A stretch of DNA of 64,000 bases from Leptodesmis sichuanensis A121 (GTDB lineage: Bacteria; Cyanobacteriota; Cyanobacteriia; Leptolyngbyales; Leptolyngbyaceae): assembly GCF_021379005.1 (NCBI RefSeq), contig NZ_CP075171.1, positions 1,860,001 through 1,924,000 on the forward strand, given 5' to 3'. Numbering within the stretch: position 1 is the first letter of the stretch; each line of letters begins with the position of its first letter. Position numbers and translations under genes: made by a program. The notes under the pieces are model-generated. The model was not told where the DNA came from and ran no database searches. It saw only the letters and a list, made by a program, of their open reading frames with translations. Of this stretch, positions 29,499 to 39,010 are shown piece after piece.

Positions 29499-30119
29499 AG
29501 ATCAACGCCACTAAAATTTTGGGATATTTTGACAGGACACTACATCAAAACCTTGCAGGATGGGCAACAGCTATTCAGTAGCGATTATGTGGGCATGGTC
29601 AGGCAATGGGACGTGCAAACAGGAGCCTGTTTGCAATTCTGGCAGGCCCACGAAGGACGCATTTATGCGATCGCCCTCCATCCCACGCAACCCCAGATCA
29701 TTAGTGGTGGCAACGATCAGCAGATCAAACTGTGGGATCTTCAGACGGGGAACTGTTTGCAGGTGTTTCAGGGACACGCCGCAGCGATCTCTGCCCTCCG
29801 CTTTACCTCGGATGGACAACAGGTGATTAGTGCCAGCTTTGATCAAACCATCAAACTTTGGGATCTGGTCAGCGGTCACTGTATACAGACCTTCCAGGGA
29901 CACCAAAATGTCGTTTCTTCAATCATCCATGATGGGGTTTTATTCAGCAGCAGCCTGGATGAAACGATCCGTCAGTGGGACATGACGACCGGACAAAGCC
30001 TCAAGACCTGGAACACCCCTCGCCCCTACGAAGGCATGAATATCACCGGAGCCACAGGACTGACTGCCGCTGAAACAGCAACTCTGAAAGCCCTTGGCGC
30101 GATCAGTACTACTCATTGA
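29499..30119 (+). pseudogene. 3' remnant of a WD40 gene
   Basis: An open frame from a stop at 29496 reads PLKFWDILTGHYIKTL, then about four more WD units (VRQWD, IKLWD, IKLWD, IRQWD), and ends with RPYEGMNITGATGLTAAETATLKALGAI. That tail is the same type as the tail of the NB-ARC/WD40 protein at 23276-26908. No credible ATG or Shine-Dalgarno sequence exists; a TTG at 29529 is the only start. I read it as the surviving end of a second STAND/WD40 gene. It could still be expressed as a small propeller fragment. Confidence 0.65.
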
Positions 30120-30372
30120 TGTGGCTCAAATAGGCAGATTAGCCAGTATTCAACCTCAGTTCGGGATAAGGAAGGAGCAAAACAGAATGACTGTCGTACG
30201 GTGCCCCCCCTTTGACCCGTTCGATCGCCCGAACGCCAGAACCAACGGGCGTACCGCGCCTGATTTCCCACCTGAACCTGAGCGGACGCAACGAATTTTG
30301 GAAATCCAATCCTGGATAGAAGAACCCGACCAAACGCTTGAAAAACAAGCAAGGATGTGTTGAGCGATAGCC

Positions 30373-30406
30373 GTAACGCATCAAACGATTAGAAACGATG
30401 TGTTAC
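30373..30406. repeat. Palindrome of the cyanobacterial GTAACGCATC type
   Basis: GTAACGCATC and GATGTGTTAC form a 10-bp stem (one G-T pair) with a 14-nt loop, and the flanks read GCGATAGCC and GCCGCGCTAACATATCCTACGC. This resembles the widespread cyanobacterial 'GCGTTACG...CTAACGCACCCTACG' interspersed repeat, here degenerate. Confidence 0.6.
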
Positions 30407-30578
30407 GCCGCGCTAACATATCCTACGCAAGAATTCCGAGCTATTAAATTCACGATCCTAAGAGCCGCAAGGGAGGCAATGAGGCAGGCAAATGGCTCTC
30501 AAATATCTCATGGGTGAAAATTTGGATTGGCGTTTTACCCCTATCCTGGAGTAGTCAGTCAAGCTGCGCAGGGCATTC

Positions 30579-30651
30579 TAAACCAAATCCAGCTAGAGAA
30601 CTGGAATTTTCCGATCAGAGAAACTATGTTTCTGGATCTGGACAAGGTTTA
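30579..30651 (-). repeat. 73-bp palindromic dispersed repeat, copy D
   Basis: Reverse orientation and more diverged in the centre (CTGGAATTTTCCGATC) than copies A-C, but with the same ends and the same 73-bp length. It ends 40 bp before the recQ start and could affect its message. Confidence 0.8.
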
Positions 30652-30691
30652 GATTAATATTCAGAGTGCATTGCAGAAGTTTCGATTCTCC

Positions 30692-32917
30692 ATGATTGCC
30701 ACCTCTCCCTCCAATCATCGGTTTGCCTCGCTGGAACAGGCGCTGAAGCACTACTTTGGCTACGAAAGCTTCCGTCCAGGACAGCGATTGGTGATTGAAA
30801 AAGCGCTCCAGAATCAAGATCTGATGGTAGTGATGCCGACAGGAGGCGGTAAATCTCTGTGTTATCAGTTGCCCGCTTTACTGAAGCCGGGATTGACGAT
30901 CGTCGTTTCTCCCCTGATTGCCTTAATGCAGGATCAGGTACAGGCATTGCAGGACAACGGCATTCCCGCCACTTTTTTGAATAGCAGCCTCAGTGGTACG
31001 GAGTTGCGGGAACGAGAACGGGCCGTAGTCGAGGGCGAAATCAAACTGTTGTATATTGCGCCAGAGCGGTTGCTGAATGAGGAATTGGTCACGTCCTGGA
31101 TTTCGCAAGTTTATGTGTCTGCGATCGCCATTGACGAAGCCCACTGCGTCTCTGAATGGGGCCATGATTTTCGGCCAGAGTATCGCCAACTGAGTCAGTT
31201 GCGCCAATGGTGCCCGAATGTCCCCATTATGGCGCTTACGGCTACAGCAACGGAGCGTGTGCGGGAAGACATTATTCACCAACTGGCATTGCAGGATCCG
31301 GTGGTGCATGTTGCAACCTTCAACCGTCCCAATTTGTATTACGAAGTGCGTCCGAAACAGCGGCAATCCTACAGCGAACTGGTACAGATTATCCGCCAAT
31401 CGCAGGGATCGGGAATTGTCTACTGCCTGAGTCGCAAGCGAGTCGATGAACTGGCCGCTAAGTTGCAGCATGACGGCATTTCGGCACTGCCCTATCACGC
31501 GGGGATGGACAACAAAACCCGCGCCGAAAACCAGACGCGCTTCATTCGCGATGATGTGCAGGTAATGGTGGCAACGATCGCCTTTGGCATGGGGATCAAC
31601 AAACCGGATGTGCGATTTGTGGTGCATTACGATCTGCCGCGCAACATTGAAGGCTATTACCAGGAATCGGGCCGGGCCGGACGGGATGGAGAGCCTGCTC
31701 GCTGCACGCTGTTCTTTGGTACAGGAGACATTAAAACAGTTGAGTTTTTAATCAGCCAAAAAGTGGATCCAGCAACAGGAGAACCCTTAGAGAATGAACA
31801 GCGGATTGCGACTCAACAGTTGCGACGAGTGGTGAACTATGCAGAAGCCACAGAGTGCCGTCGCATTATCCAATTAGGTTACTTCGGTGAATCGTTTCAA
31901 GGTCAGTGTGGCAACTGTGATAATTGTCTGCAACCCAAGCCCATCGAAGATTGGACAATTGAAGCGCAAAAGTTTCTCTCCTGTGTGGCACGAGTGCGGG
32001 AACGATTTGGTTTGAATTACATTATTGATGTCCTGCGTGGGTCGAAAAGTCAGCGAATTTTGCAAAATAGTCATGACAAGCTTTCGACTTATGGGATTGG
32101 TAAAGATCGCAGTACTGAAGAATGGCGGATGTTGGGTCGATCGCTGATCCACCAGGGCTTATTAGACGAAACAACCGATGGCTATTCTATTTTGAAGTTA
32201 AATGAAGCCAGTTGGGAAGTTCTGCGGAAACAACGAGCCGTGGCGATCGCAATTCGACCCGATCGCATCAAGGAGGTTGTTTCTCCCCTAGAGACGATTG
32301 ATACAGCAGAAACAGAAGAATTGCTCCAGCGGTTGCATTTGTTGCGGAAACGGTTGGCAGACGAGCAAGGTGTTCCTCCCTACATCGTGTTTGCTAATGC
32401 CACGTTGCGATTGATGGCGCAACAACAACCGTTGAACCGCGCTCAATTTGCCACCCTTTCTGGAGTGGGCAGTCGCAAACTCTCCCAGTATGGCGACCTG
32501 TTTCTCAAAGAGATTCATAATTTTCGGCAGGAAAAAGGGTTGCCCCTGAAAAGTTCACCTTCAGAAAATGTTACCTCTATTTCCCCCGCCGCTAATTCAT
32601 CGCTGACTCTGTACCCTTCTGATACGCAACGACTGACTCTGCAACTGTATCAGCAGGGATTGAAACCCTTTGAAATTGCCGAACAACGCAACTTGCGCCT
32701 GAGTACGATCGCCACTCATCTCGCAGAACTGATTGAGATGGGCTATGACATTCCCCTGGATGATCTGGTGCCGGAGGAGCGGCAGGACAAGATTCGGGAG
32801 GCGATCGCCGCCGTTGGGTCAGATTCCCGTCGCCGCATTCGCGATCATCTAGGCGAATCCTATGGCTATGACGAAATCCATTACGTACAAGCCTGGTGGA
32901 AACGCGAACATACTTAA
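30692..32917 (+). CDS. recQ: ATP-dependent DNA helicase RecQ
   Basis: 741 aa 3'-5' helicase for recombination and repair of stalled forks. The order is SF2 motif 0 (YESFRPGQ), Walker A PTGGGKSL near residue 49, AIDEAHCVSEWGHDFR near 146, the QESGRAGRDG motif VI near 325, then the zinc-binding CRR...CGNCDNC of the RQC region near 393-416. A winged-helix region and an HRDC domain follow (ADEQGVPPYIVFANATL, about 557-575). The C-terminal tail contains a helix-turn-helix-like segment (GLKPFEIAEQRNLRLSTIATHLAEL). I use the ATG at 30692; a TTG seven codons earlier is the alternative. Confidence 0.95.
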   Translation: MIATSPSNHRFASLEQALKHYFGYESFRPGQRLVIEKALQNQDLMVVMPTGGGKSLCYQLPALLKPGLTIVVSPLIALMQDQVQALQDNGIPATFLNSSLSGTELRERERAVVEGEIKLLYIAPERLLNEELVTSWISQVYVSAIAIDEAHCVSEWGHDFRPEYRQLSQLRQWCPNVPIMALTATATERVREDIIHQLALQDPVVHVATFNRPNLYYEVRPKQRQSYSELVQIIRQSQGSGIVYCLSRKRVDELAAKLQHDGISALPYHAGMDNKTRAENQTRFIRDDVQVMVATIAFGMGINKPDVRFVVHYDLPRNIEGYYQESGRAGRDGEPARCTLFFGTGDIKTVEFLISQKVDPATGEPLENEQRIATQQLRRVVNYAEATECRRIIQLGYFGESFQGQCGNCDNCLQPKPIEDWTIEAQKFLSCVARVRERFGLNYIIDVLRGSKSQRILQNSHDKLSTYGIGKDRSTEEWRMLGRSLIHQGLLDETTDGYSILKLNEASWEVLRKQRAVAIAIRPDRIKEVVSPLETIDTAETEELLQRLHLLRKRLADEQGVPPYIVFANATLRLMAQQQPLNRAQFATLSGVGSRKLSQYGDLFLKEIHNFRQEKGLPLKSSPSENVTSISPAANSSLTLYPSDTQRLTLQLYQQGLKPFEIAEQRNLRLSTIATHLAELIEMGYDIPLDDLVPEERQDKIREAIAAVGSDSRRRIRDHLGESYGYDEIHYVQAWWKREHT

Positions 32918-32960
32918 CCTGCAGAGAAACGCGGCTGTTCGTCATCCCCCTGTTCAGACT

Positions 32961-34316
32961 TCAGTGGTTACAAATATTCTCCAAAGTCGAGAAAAACTCT
33001 GGATAAGAAATGGCGGCGGCTTCGGCTCGATGAATAGTTGTGCTTCCGGTAGCATTTAAGGCCGCGATCGCCAGACTCATGGCAATCCGATGATCTGTAT
33101 AACTGTCCACTTCTGCACCCATCAGGGGAAGCCCACCAGTAATTTCCATGCCGTCTGGGAGTTCCGTCACCTGCGCCCCCATTTGGTTTAATTGCTTGGC
33201 CATAACGGCAATGCGATCGCTTTCCTTCACCCGCAATTCCGCGGCATCTTGAATGATTGTGGTGCCTTCTGCAAAGGTGGCGGCCACGGCCAGAATTGGA
33301 ATTTCATCGATGAGCCGAGGAATGATATCGCCAGCAATGGTACAGGCTTTCAGCGATGCATCTCCCCGGACTCGGAGATCGGCGACGGGTTCCCCAGCCA
33401 CTTCCCGCTGATTTTCCAGGGTAATGCTGGCTCCCATCCGTTCCAGCACTTCTAAGATACCCGTGCGAGTGGGATTGATGCCGACATTTTCAACGGTTAA
33501 ATCTGATCCAGGGACGATCGCCCCAGCCACTAGCCAGAAGGCCGCCGAGCTAATGTCTCCAGGAACAACCACCGTTTGTCCGATTAGGCGAGTAGGACCA
33601 ATTACCGTCGCACTGCAGGTTTCAGGATCCACTTGCACATTGGCTCCAAAGGCTTTCAGCATTCGTTCACTGTGATCGCGGGAAAGGGCGGGTTCAGTGA
33701 CGGTGGTTGCTCCTTCGGTCAGCAAGCCTGCCAGTAAAATACAGGATTTCACCTGAGCCGAGGCGATCGGGGAATGGTAATGAATCGGCTTTAAAGCTTG
33801 ACCCTGAATCGCCAATGGAGCCAGGGAAGCCCCCTTGCGGCCCCAAATCTCTGCACCCATTTGTTGCAATGGTTTGACGACACGAGACATGGGCCGCGAT
33901 CGCAGAGAACTATCTCCCGTTACAGTAAAAAATCGTCCGCGATGGGAAGCTAGGATTCCCAGCATCAACCGCAACGTTGTACCAGAATTGCCCGCATTCA
34001 AAACATCCACAGGTTCTACTAGCTGCCCCAGCCCAATGCCGCGAATTCGGACTTCCTCGGTGTTCAGATCGGAAATGTCCGCCCCCATTGCCTGAAAGCA
34101 ACTGGCTGTACTGCGCGGGTCTTCTCCCAGGAGCAGCCCTTTCACAATGGTTTCCCCGGCTGCCAACGCTCCCAGCATCAAGGCCCGGTGAGAAATGGAC
34201 TTGTCTCCAGGAATATGAATGCGCCCCGACAGAGAAAATCCTCCCGTGGGACGGGCGATCGTCAGCGTCTGCTGACATTCAGAGGATTCCAAAGAAATAT
34301 ATTTAGACACCATCAT
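32961..34316 (-). CDS. aroA: 3-phosphoshikimate 1-carboxyvinyltransferase (EPSP synthase)
   Basis: 451 aa, the sixth step of the shikimate pathway. The substrate and PEP sites are recognisable: [20 protein letters not shown] near residue 38, [17 protein letters not shown] near 107, [13 protein letters not shown] and the C-terminal LRVKESDRI and [14 protein letters not shown] and the NSGTT form fit class II-type EPSP synthases common in cyanobacteria. It converges on recQ with only 43 bp between the stops. Confidence 0.95.
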   Translation of the reverse strand: MMVSKYISLESSECQQTLTIARPTGGFSLSGRIHIPGDKSISHRALMLGALAAGETIVKGLLLGEDPRSTASCFQAMGADISDLNTEEVRIRGIGLGQLVEPVDVLNAGNSGTTLRLMLGILASHRGRFFTVTGDSSLRSRPMSRVVKPLQQMGAEIWGRKGASLAPLAIQGQALKPIHYHSPIASAQVKSCILLAGLLTEGATTVTEPALSRDHSERMLKAFGANVQVDPETCSATVIGPTRLIGQTVVVPGDISSAAFWLVAGAIVPGSDLTVENVGINPTRTGILEVLERMGASITLENQREVAGEPVADLRVRGDASLKACTIAGDIIPRLIDEIPILAVAATFAEGTTIIQDAAELRVKESDRIAVMAKQLNQMGAQVTELPDGMEITGGLPLMGAEVDSYTDHRIAMSLAIAALNATGSTTIHRAEAAAISYPEFFSTLENICNH

Positions 34317-34437
34317 GGGGATCGGATAAACTGCCTATGGGTTGGTCAACATGGTTTCACTCAACCCTGACTTCTGAATCATCCTAGCTCTTCTGTGTAC
34401 CTGGGAATGAAAATTCACCAGTTTAGTGGCTCATTTC

Positions 34438-34932
34438 ATGCTGACTCAACTTCGCTGTCCGATTCGTCTCACCTTTAGCTCCACAGATTTTCTCCTGGCT
34501 GCGGAAACTGAAACTGTTGGCACCCTCTACCAAAAAGAGGATGAGCGCTTTCATCTGGTAATGACGGAGCCGCTCGTCATCGAGTCTACTGAGGTGTTGA
34601 CCATTCCAGATACTGCGATCGCCCTTCCCAATGTTCCCACTCCCCGTCTCCTGTGGCTAGATTTTTCTCCCTACCGGGTGTCCATGACGATGCAGGGAAA
34701 TGGTCAGTTCAGTTACCGCCATCTCTTTGAACCGGGTGTGTTTGGCCTCAGCCGTTACTGGCTGCAAGACAAGACAATTGACTGCAATCGCCAGTTTTGC
34801 CTCCGTAACTTCACCCGTAGCCTGTGTGTCAAAGGTAATCCCCTGCCCATTTTTCTGCTGCTAAATTATGAACTCTGGACTGAAGGGCTACTTTTGGGTG
34901 AATACAACCTCACTTTAGAAATTCAGCATTAG
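34438..34932 (+). CDS. Conserved hypothetical protein
   Basis: About 164 aa (168 if the GTG at 34426 is used). Beta-rich, with TETVGTLYQKEDERFHLVM, PRLLWLDFSPYRVSMTM and LRNFTRSLCVKGNPLPIFLLLNYELW. No signal peptide, membrane helix or catalytic motif. I do not recognise a family. It is convergent with the glycosyltransferase gene, whose stop lies 7 bp downstream. Confidence 0.55.
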   Translation: MLTQLRCPIRLTFSSTDFLLAAETETVGTLYQKEDERFHLVMTEPLVIESTEVLTIPDTAIALPNVPTPRLLWLDFSPYRVSMTMQGNGQFSYRHLFEPGVFGLSRYWLQDKTIDCNRQFCLRNFTRSLCVKGNPLPIFLLLNYELWTEGLLLGEYNLTLEIQH

Positions 34933-34939
34933 GAATCAA

Positions 34940-36481
34940 CTATTTGCCCTCATAAGGATGACCAAAATAGGCTTTAAACTTAGGCCAACTTTGGTTGAAG
35001 GGAATTTTTATACCCTTACAGAGATAGATTGGAATATTACTTTTAATTCCAACTACACCAGCATGGGTAACAGTATCTACTTGTTCCACCTGATGAAAGA
35101 GTTGCTGGAGATAGCTACGATCGCCCCCCAAACTGATTACCTGTTCACTGGAATAATTCTGATGTCCCCAGAAGTAGAACGCATGAGCACCACTGATACC
35201 CTTCGGTAAGCCATAGCGGGGACCATAGAAATCGATCGCTCCCGCATTCCCATACTCCCAGGACAGAATCGCAGTTTGAGGTTGTTCGGTAGCAGGTAGT
35301 TGATAGTAAACCTTACTGATTTGGGCTACGCTATCCTCCCAACCCAACATATTTTTGAAGTAGACGGGTGCTTCCTGAGTGGCTAATGTTGTGTTGGAGC
35401 GCTCAGGCAAGAAGTCATCCTTTGAGTAGTAACTGGAGAATTGTAATAAGGTTTCCATTGGCAGTACTGGGAGCGTCATAGGAATCATGATGATGGTTGT
35501 ACTAACCACCAACACTCCCAAAAGGGCCGTTTTGAGTAACCGTTGATTTTTAGTCCAGCACTCAGCCACGATCGCTCCCGCACCAAACAGCAGGGGATAC
35601 AGCGGAGCCAGGTAATAAGACTTCCCTTGCAACAACAGAAACAACCCATACGTAATCACAAAGATCCAACCAAACAGGCGATAGGGTTTGCCCTCTTGAG
35701 ACAAGAGATAAAAATAAAGTCCAGCCAACCAGATGGGTGCAGCCAGAGGATGCATCATCAGAATGGGTTGCACTAATAAGGCCGCGATCGCTTCAAAAGA
35801 AGATTTTTTGTCATAGAGATTGGCCGCTTTCTGATGTTCTAAAAACGGCCAGCCATGCTGAGCTTGCCAGATCAGGGTTGGCATTGCCAGAACGATCGCA
35901 ATGATTCCCCCAAACCAGATCCACTTCTTTGAGAACACCTGGCGCTGGGTTAGCCATAGTCCTACCCCCAAACTAAACGCAAAGAAGACCATAGAAAACT
36001 TATTGAGCAGGCCAATGCCAATCAAAAGGCCAATGAGTAGCCACAGTTTGGATTGGTGGTACTTCAGGAATAGTAAAACCAGGTAAGCGCCTAGAGTCCA
36101 GATCAATGGCTCCAGTGCATTCATAGTGAGAGTGGTATGGGCCGTTAAAAAGTAAGGCGATGTTACTATCAGCAGTGCTGCCAGAAATTGAGCAAACCGT
36201 CCCCCACCCAACTCACGAGCTATTAACCCAGTTAGAACTACCAATAATGCTCCTGCGATCGCCGGAAAAAACCGAATTGAAAATAGGGAATCACCCATTA
36301 GCGATCGGCTAATATGCGCTACAATTGCAACGAGGGGTGGGAATTCTGTATAGCCCCAGTCCAGACGATTACCACAGGCCATATAATACAGCTCATCATC
36401 ACTGTAGCCGTATTGTCCATTGGTTAAAAAGTGCAGCATTAATTTAATCAACGCCAGAAGCCAGAGGATGTTATTCGTCAT
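34940..36481 (-). CDS. GT39/ArnT-like membrane glycosyltransferase in the hopanoid operon
   Basis: 513 aa with about eleven hydrophobic segments and a soluble C-terminal part (about 345-513). The first loop carries YGYSDDELYYMACG (residues 25-38), the acidic catalytic motif of the GT39/ArnT (GT-C) class, which transfers sugars from polyprenyl-phosphate donors to lipids or proteins. It is the last gene of a five-gene minus-strand run with hpnI, hpnJ and hpnK, 17 bp after hpnK, so I infer a role in modifying hopanoid or a related envelope lipid. The acceptor is not shown by the sequence. Confidence 0.8.
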   Translation of the reverse strand: MTNNILWLLALIKLMLHFLTNGQYGYSDDELYYMACGNRLDWGYTEFPPLVAIVAHISRSLMGDSLFSIRFFPAIAGALLVVLTGLIARELGGGRFAQFLAALLIVTSPYFLTAHTTLTMNALEPLIWTLGAYLVLLFLKYHQSKLWLLIGLLIGIGLLNKFSMVFFAFSLGVGLWLTQRQVFSKKWIWFGGIIAIVLAMPTLIWQAQHGWPFLEHQKAANLYDKKSSFEAIAALLVQPILMMHPLAAPIWLAGLYFYLLSQEGKPYRLFGWIFVITYGLFLLLQGKSYYLAPLYPLLFGAGAIVAECWTKNQRLLKTALLGVLVVSTTIIMIPMTLPVLPMETLLQFSSYYSKDDFLPERSNTTLATQEAPVYFKNMLGWEDSVAQISKVYYQLPATEQPQTAILSWEYGNAGAIDFYGPRYGLPKGISGAHAFYFWGHQNYSSEQVISLGGDRSYLQQLFHQVEQVDTVTHAGVVGIKSNIPIYLCKGIKIPFNQSWPKFKAYFGHPYEGK

Positions 36482-36498
36482 CAGAAAACCTTCACTGC

Positions 36499-37374
36499 TT
36501 AAATGGCTTTACCCAGTTGAAGATAGTTAGTCAAATGGAAGCCGGATTGTTCAATGCTTTGGCGGACGCGATCGCTGATCAGCGCATCCCGCTCAGCCTG
36601 CCCGAACCCGATACCGTTATCTGGTTCACCAGAAAGGGGAATAGCCGGATGGGAATAGATTTCTACTAAATTGGCCCGAATTTGAGGAATCAGATGCAAG
36701 AGATAATCTTCGGTCATGCACCCTGTTTGCAGTAAACCATAGACTCGTTCAGTGCAATGGATATTGTGAGTTCTCAGCAACCCTTCTCCATAGCGACGCA
36801 ACCCTCTAAAAATTAAAGACCAAAGAATTTTGCCAAGGAAATTAGTGCGATCGATATTCAAAGTGAGTTGTAGTTCCTCCAGAGGTAATCGGATGAATCG
36901 AATCTCAAATTCCTCAGCAAGCTTGACCAAATTCTGCAACACGATCGGTTGGAGATGCATATGCAAATGCCCATCGACATGAGACAGAGGGAGTCCAGTC
37001 TGCCGGAACTTCTCCAGTTGTGCGCGAATTTCCAGCGTCAGTTCTTGGTGTGCGGCTGCACTGAAATGATAGTAAACCCCGCTTTTCTCCGGTTGATTAG
37101 AAAAATATCCGTCTGCATCCACCAGATGAGGAATTTTTTCGGGTGGTAATACCGATCGCCCACATATCAACACTAAATGCAAACCTATAGCCAGGGTAGG
37201 ATGGGCTTTAGCAAGAGCAACGGCTTCCTCAAAAGCATCGCCTGTCACCATTAAACTGGTGCTGGTGAGAACTCCCCGTTGATGGGCATCGATAATAGCC
37301 TGATTGACTCCCGATGAGAAGCCAAAATCATCTCCATTAATAATGAGTTGTCGATGCTGACGCTGTTCTCCCAT
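36499..37374 (-). CDS. hpnK: Hopanoid-associated deacetylase HpnK (ChbG/YdjC family)
   Basis: 291 aa metal-dependent carbohydrate deacetylase. LIINGDDFGFSSGVN near residue 10 holds the Asp pair, TSTSLMVTG follows, GLHLVLICG near 63 holds the first His, and SHVDGHLHMHLQP near 130 holds further metal ligands. In the known pathway HpnK removes the acetyl group from N-acetylglucosaminyl-bacteriohopanetetrol made by HpnI. Its placement directly after hpnJ and in the same operon as hpnI supports this over a chitooligosaccharide role. Confidence 0.88.
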   Translation of the reverse strand: MGEQRQHRQLIINGDDFGFSSGVNQAIIDAHQRGVLTSTSLMVTGDAFEEAVALAKAHPTLAIGLHLVLICGRSVLPPEKIPHLVDADGYFSNQPEKSGVYYHFSAAAHQELTLEIRAQLEKFRQTGLPLSHVDGHLHMHLQPIVLQNLVKLAEEFEIRFIRLPLEELQLTLNIDRTNFLGKILWSLIFRGLRRYGEGLLRTHNIHCTERVYGLLQTGCMTEDYLLHLIPQIRANLVEIYSHPAIPLSGEPDNGIGFGQAERDALISDRVRQSIEQSGFHLTNYLQLGKAI

Positions 37375-37468
37375 GATTCTCCGTCCAAGGAATCTTTGAC
37401 TTCTAGAGGCGGTAGGTGAGGGAAGGAGGGGGCTTTGCGGCTTGCCTCTCCGGTGTGGAGACGGATCT

Positions 37469-38941
37469 TCAGGAGGTATGAGGAGTGACCTCGCCCGCTT
37501 TCACTAACTCTCGGCGGCGGGCACGAGTTTGCAGAAACTCTTTAGCCTCCTTGTAAAGGCGTTTCCGCTCATTCGATTTAAACATGGCATTTCCCAGAAT
37601 CCGGAGAATCGGCTTGGGCCGGAAATAATATTCATCATAAAAACGGTGTACCCACTCCAACATTTCGGCCCCAGAAAGGTGAGGGAAGTTGGCCATCGGC
37701 AGTTGTTGACCCAGTTCATCCGACATCCTGGTGTGCATAATGATGCCGTGATTCTGGAACCATTCGTACATTTCGGTTCCCGGATAGGCGTGGGCAACGG
37801 ATACCTGCAGGGTTTCGGGATCCATTGTCTTGGCATATTCGATCGTTTCTCGAATGGTTTCTCGCGTCTCACCAGGAAGGCCAATGATGAAATCGGCGTG
37901 TACCTTGATTCCAACCTTCTTGCAGTTTTTCACAAACTCCAGAGAGCGTTGGGCCGAAATCCCTTTCTTGATATTTTTCAGGATTTCGTCATTGCCAGAC
38001 TCAAAACCAACGATGAATAGGCGACAACCAGAATCTGCCAGGACTTTTAAGGTGTCATAATCCAGATGCGATCGCGAAGTCGAAGACCACTGGAAGTTCA
38101 GAGGTTTGAAGGCTTTAGCCATTTCGACCATGCGTTTGGGACTGTAGGTAAAAGTATCGTCGTCAAAAAAGATTTCCTGCAAGCCTTCGGGTTTGAACGC
38201 ATCCAGTGCCCATTCCACCTCATTGCGAACATCTGCCACCGATCGGGTTCGCCACCGATGCCCATCAAACGTCTGGGGCCAGAGACAAAACGTGCAGAGT
38301 GCCGGACAGCCTCGCGTCGAATACAGCGCGATATAGGGATGTAGGAGAAAGGGAACATTGTATCGGGTGATGTCTAGATCGCGCTTCCAGATTTGGGTTA
38401 CCCAGGGAAAGCGATCAAGATCCTCTACGGGTGGATCGGGCGGATTGGAAACCATCTGGTCGTCGCGGAGGAAATGAACGCCTGGAATGGTATCGAGCGC
38501 TTCCCCAGCGGCAAACCGAGTCACCGCATAGTCAAATTCCTTATGGGTAACGAAATCGATCGCAGCCGAGGCATGCAAGGCGACTTCGGGATGGGTAGTT
38601 ACTGGAGGGCCGACAAAGGCAATCTTTAAGTTGGGGTTTAACACTTTCATCTGCTCCACCAGTTCGACATCTTTCGTAAACCCGACGTGGGATGTGAACA
38701 GGACAACAAACTCGTAGTCGGCAGCAATTTGAATGGTTTCTTCTGGGCCAATGTGATGGGGAGACGTATCCAGCACCCGCGAATGTCCTCCCAGATCACG
38801 GATCATTCCCGCTGGATAGCCGAGCCAGACTGGATACCAATAACTTTCGATCTCGCGTGTTGCAGGCCAGCGTGAACCTGCACCTCCATCAAATTTTTCA
38901 AAAGATGGGGGATTGAGTAGCAGTGTTTTCAGCAAGTCCAT
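37469..38941 (-). CDS. hpnJ: B12-binding radical SAM enzyme HpnJ (hopanoid cyclitol ether ring contraction)
   Basis: 490 aa. The first 15 residues (LKTLLLNPPSFEKFDGGAGS) and WYPVWLGYPAGM are typical of HpnJ. A cobalamin-binding region spans about 50-150, and the radical SAM cluster motif CPALCTFC (C-x3-C-x2-C) is at about 215. FIIGLPGET and HAYPGTEMYEWF lie further on. HpnJ converts the glucosaminyl group on bacteriohopanetetrol to the cyclitol ether. Good RBS (GGGAGGG) before the ATG. It lies between the ferritin-like gene and hpnK, as part of one transcription unit. Confidence 0.9.
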   Translation of the reverse strand: MDLLKTLLLNPPSFEKFDGGAGSRWPATREIESYWYPVWLGYPAGMIRDLGGHSRVLDTSPHHIGPEETIQIAADYEFVVLFTSHVGFTKDVELVEQMKVLNPNLKIAFVGPPVTTHPEVALHASAAIDFVTHKEFDYAVTRFAAGEALDTIPGVHFLRDDQMVSNPPDPPVEDLDRFPWVTQIWKRDLDITRYNVPFLLHPYIALYSTRGCPALCTFCLWPQTFDGHRWRTRSVADVRNEVEWALDAFKPEGLQEIFFDDDTFTYSPKRMVEMAKAFKPLNFQWSSTSRSHLDYDTLKVLADSGCRLFIVGFESGNDEILKNIKKGISAQRSLEFVKNCKKVGIKVHADFIIGLPGETRETIRETIEYAKTMDPETLQVSVAHAYPGTEMYEWFQNHGIIMHTRMSDELGQQLPMANFPHLSGAEMLEWVHRFYDEYYFRPKPILRILGNAMFKSNERKRLYKEAKEFLQTRARRRELVKAGEVTPHTS

Positions 38942-39010
38942 TGCCCTCCCTGATTTAAAGTGAATGGGATTGAAAGCGATGTGTACATTAAGCCATTAAG
39001 CAATAGAGTG

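Larger units (their letters stand above)
30120..30691. other. Intergenic region with two repeat elements
   Basis: 572 bp without a supportable gene. It holds a palindrome at about 30373-30406 and dispersed repeat copy D at 30579-30651. Short open frames (for example 30094-30363) lack any conserved pattern. Confidence 0.5.

Noticed and set aside
30923-31627. A 234-codon minus-strand frame
   Set aside because: It lies wholly inside recQ, whose frame is conserved and complete.
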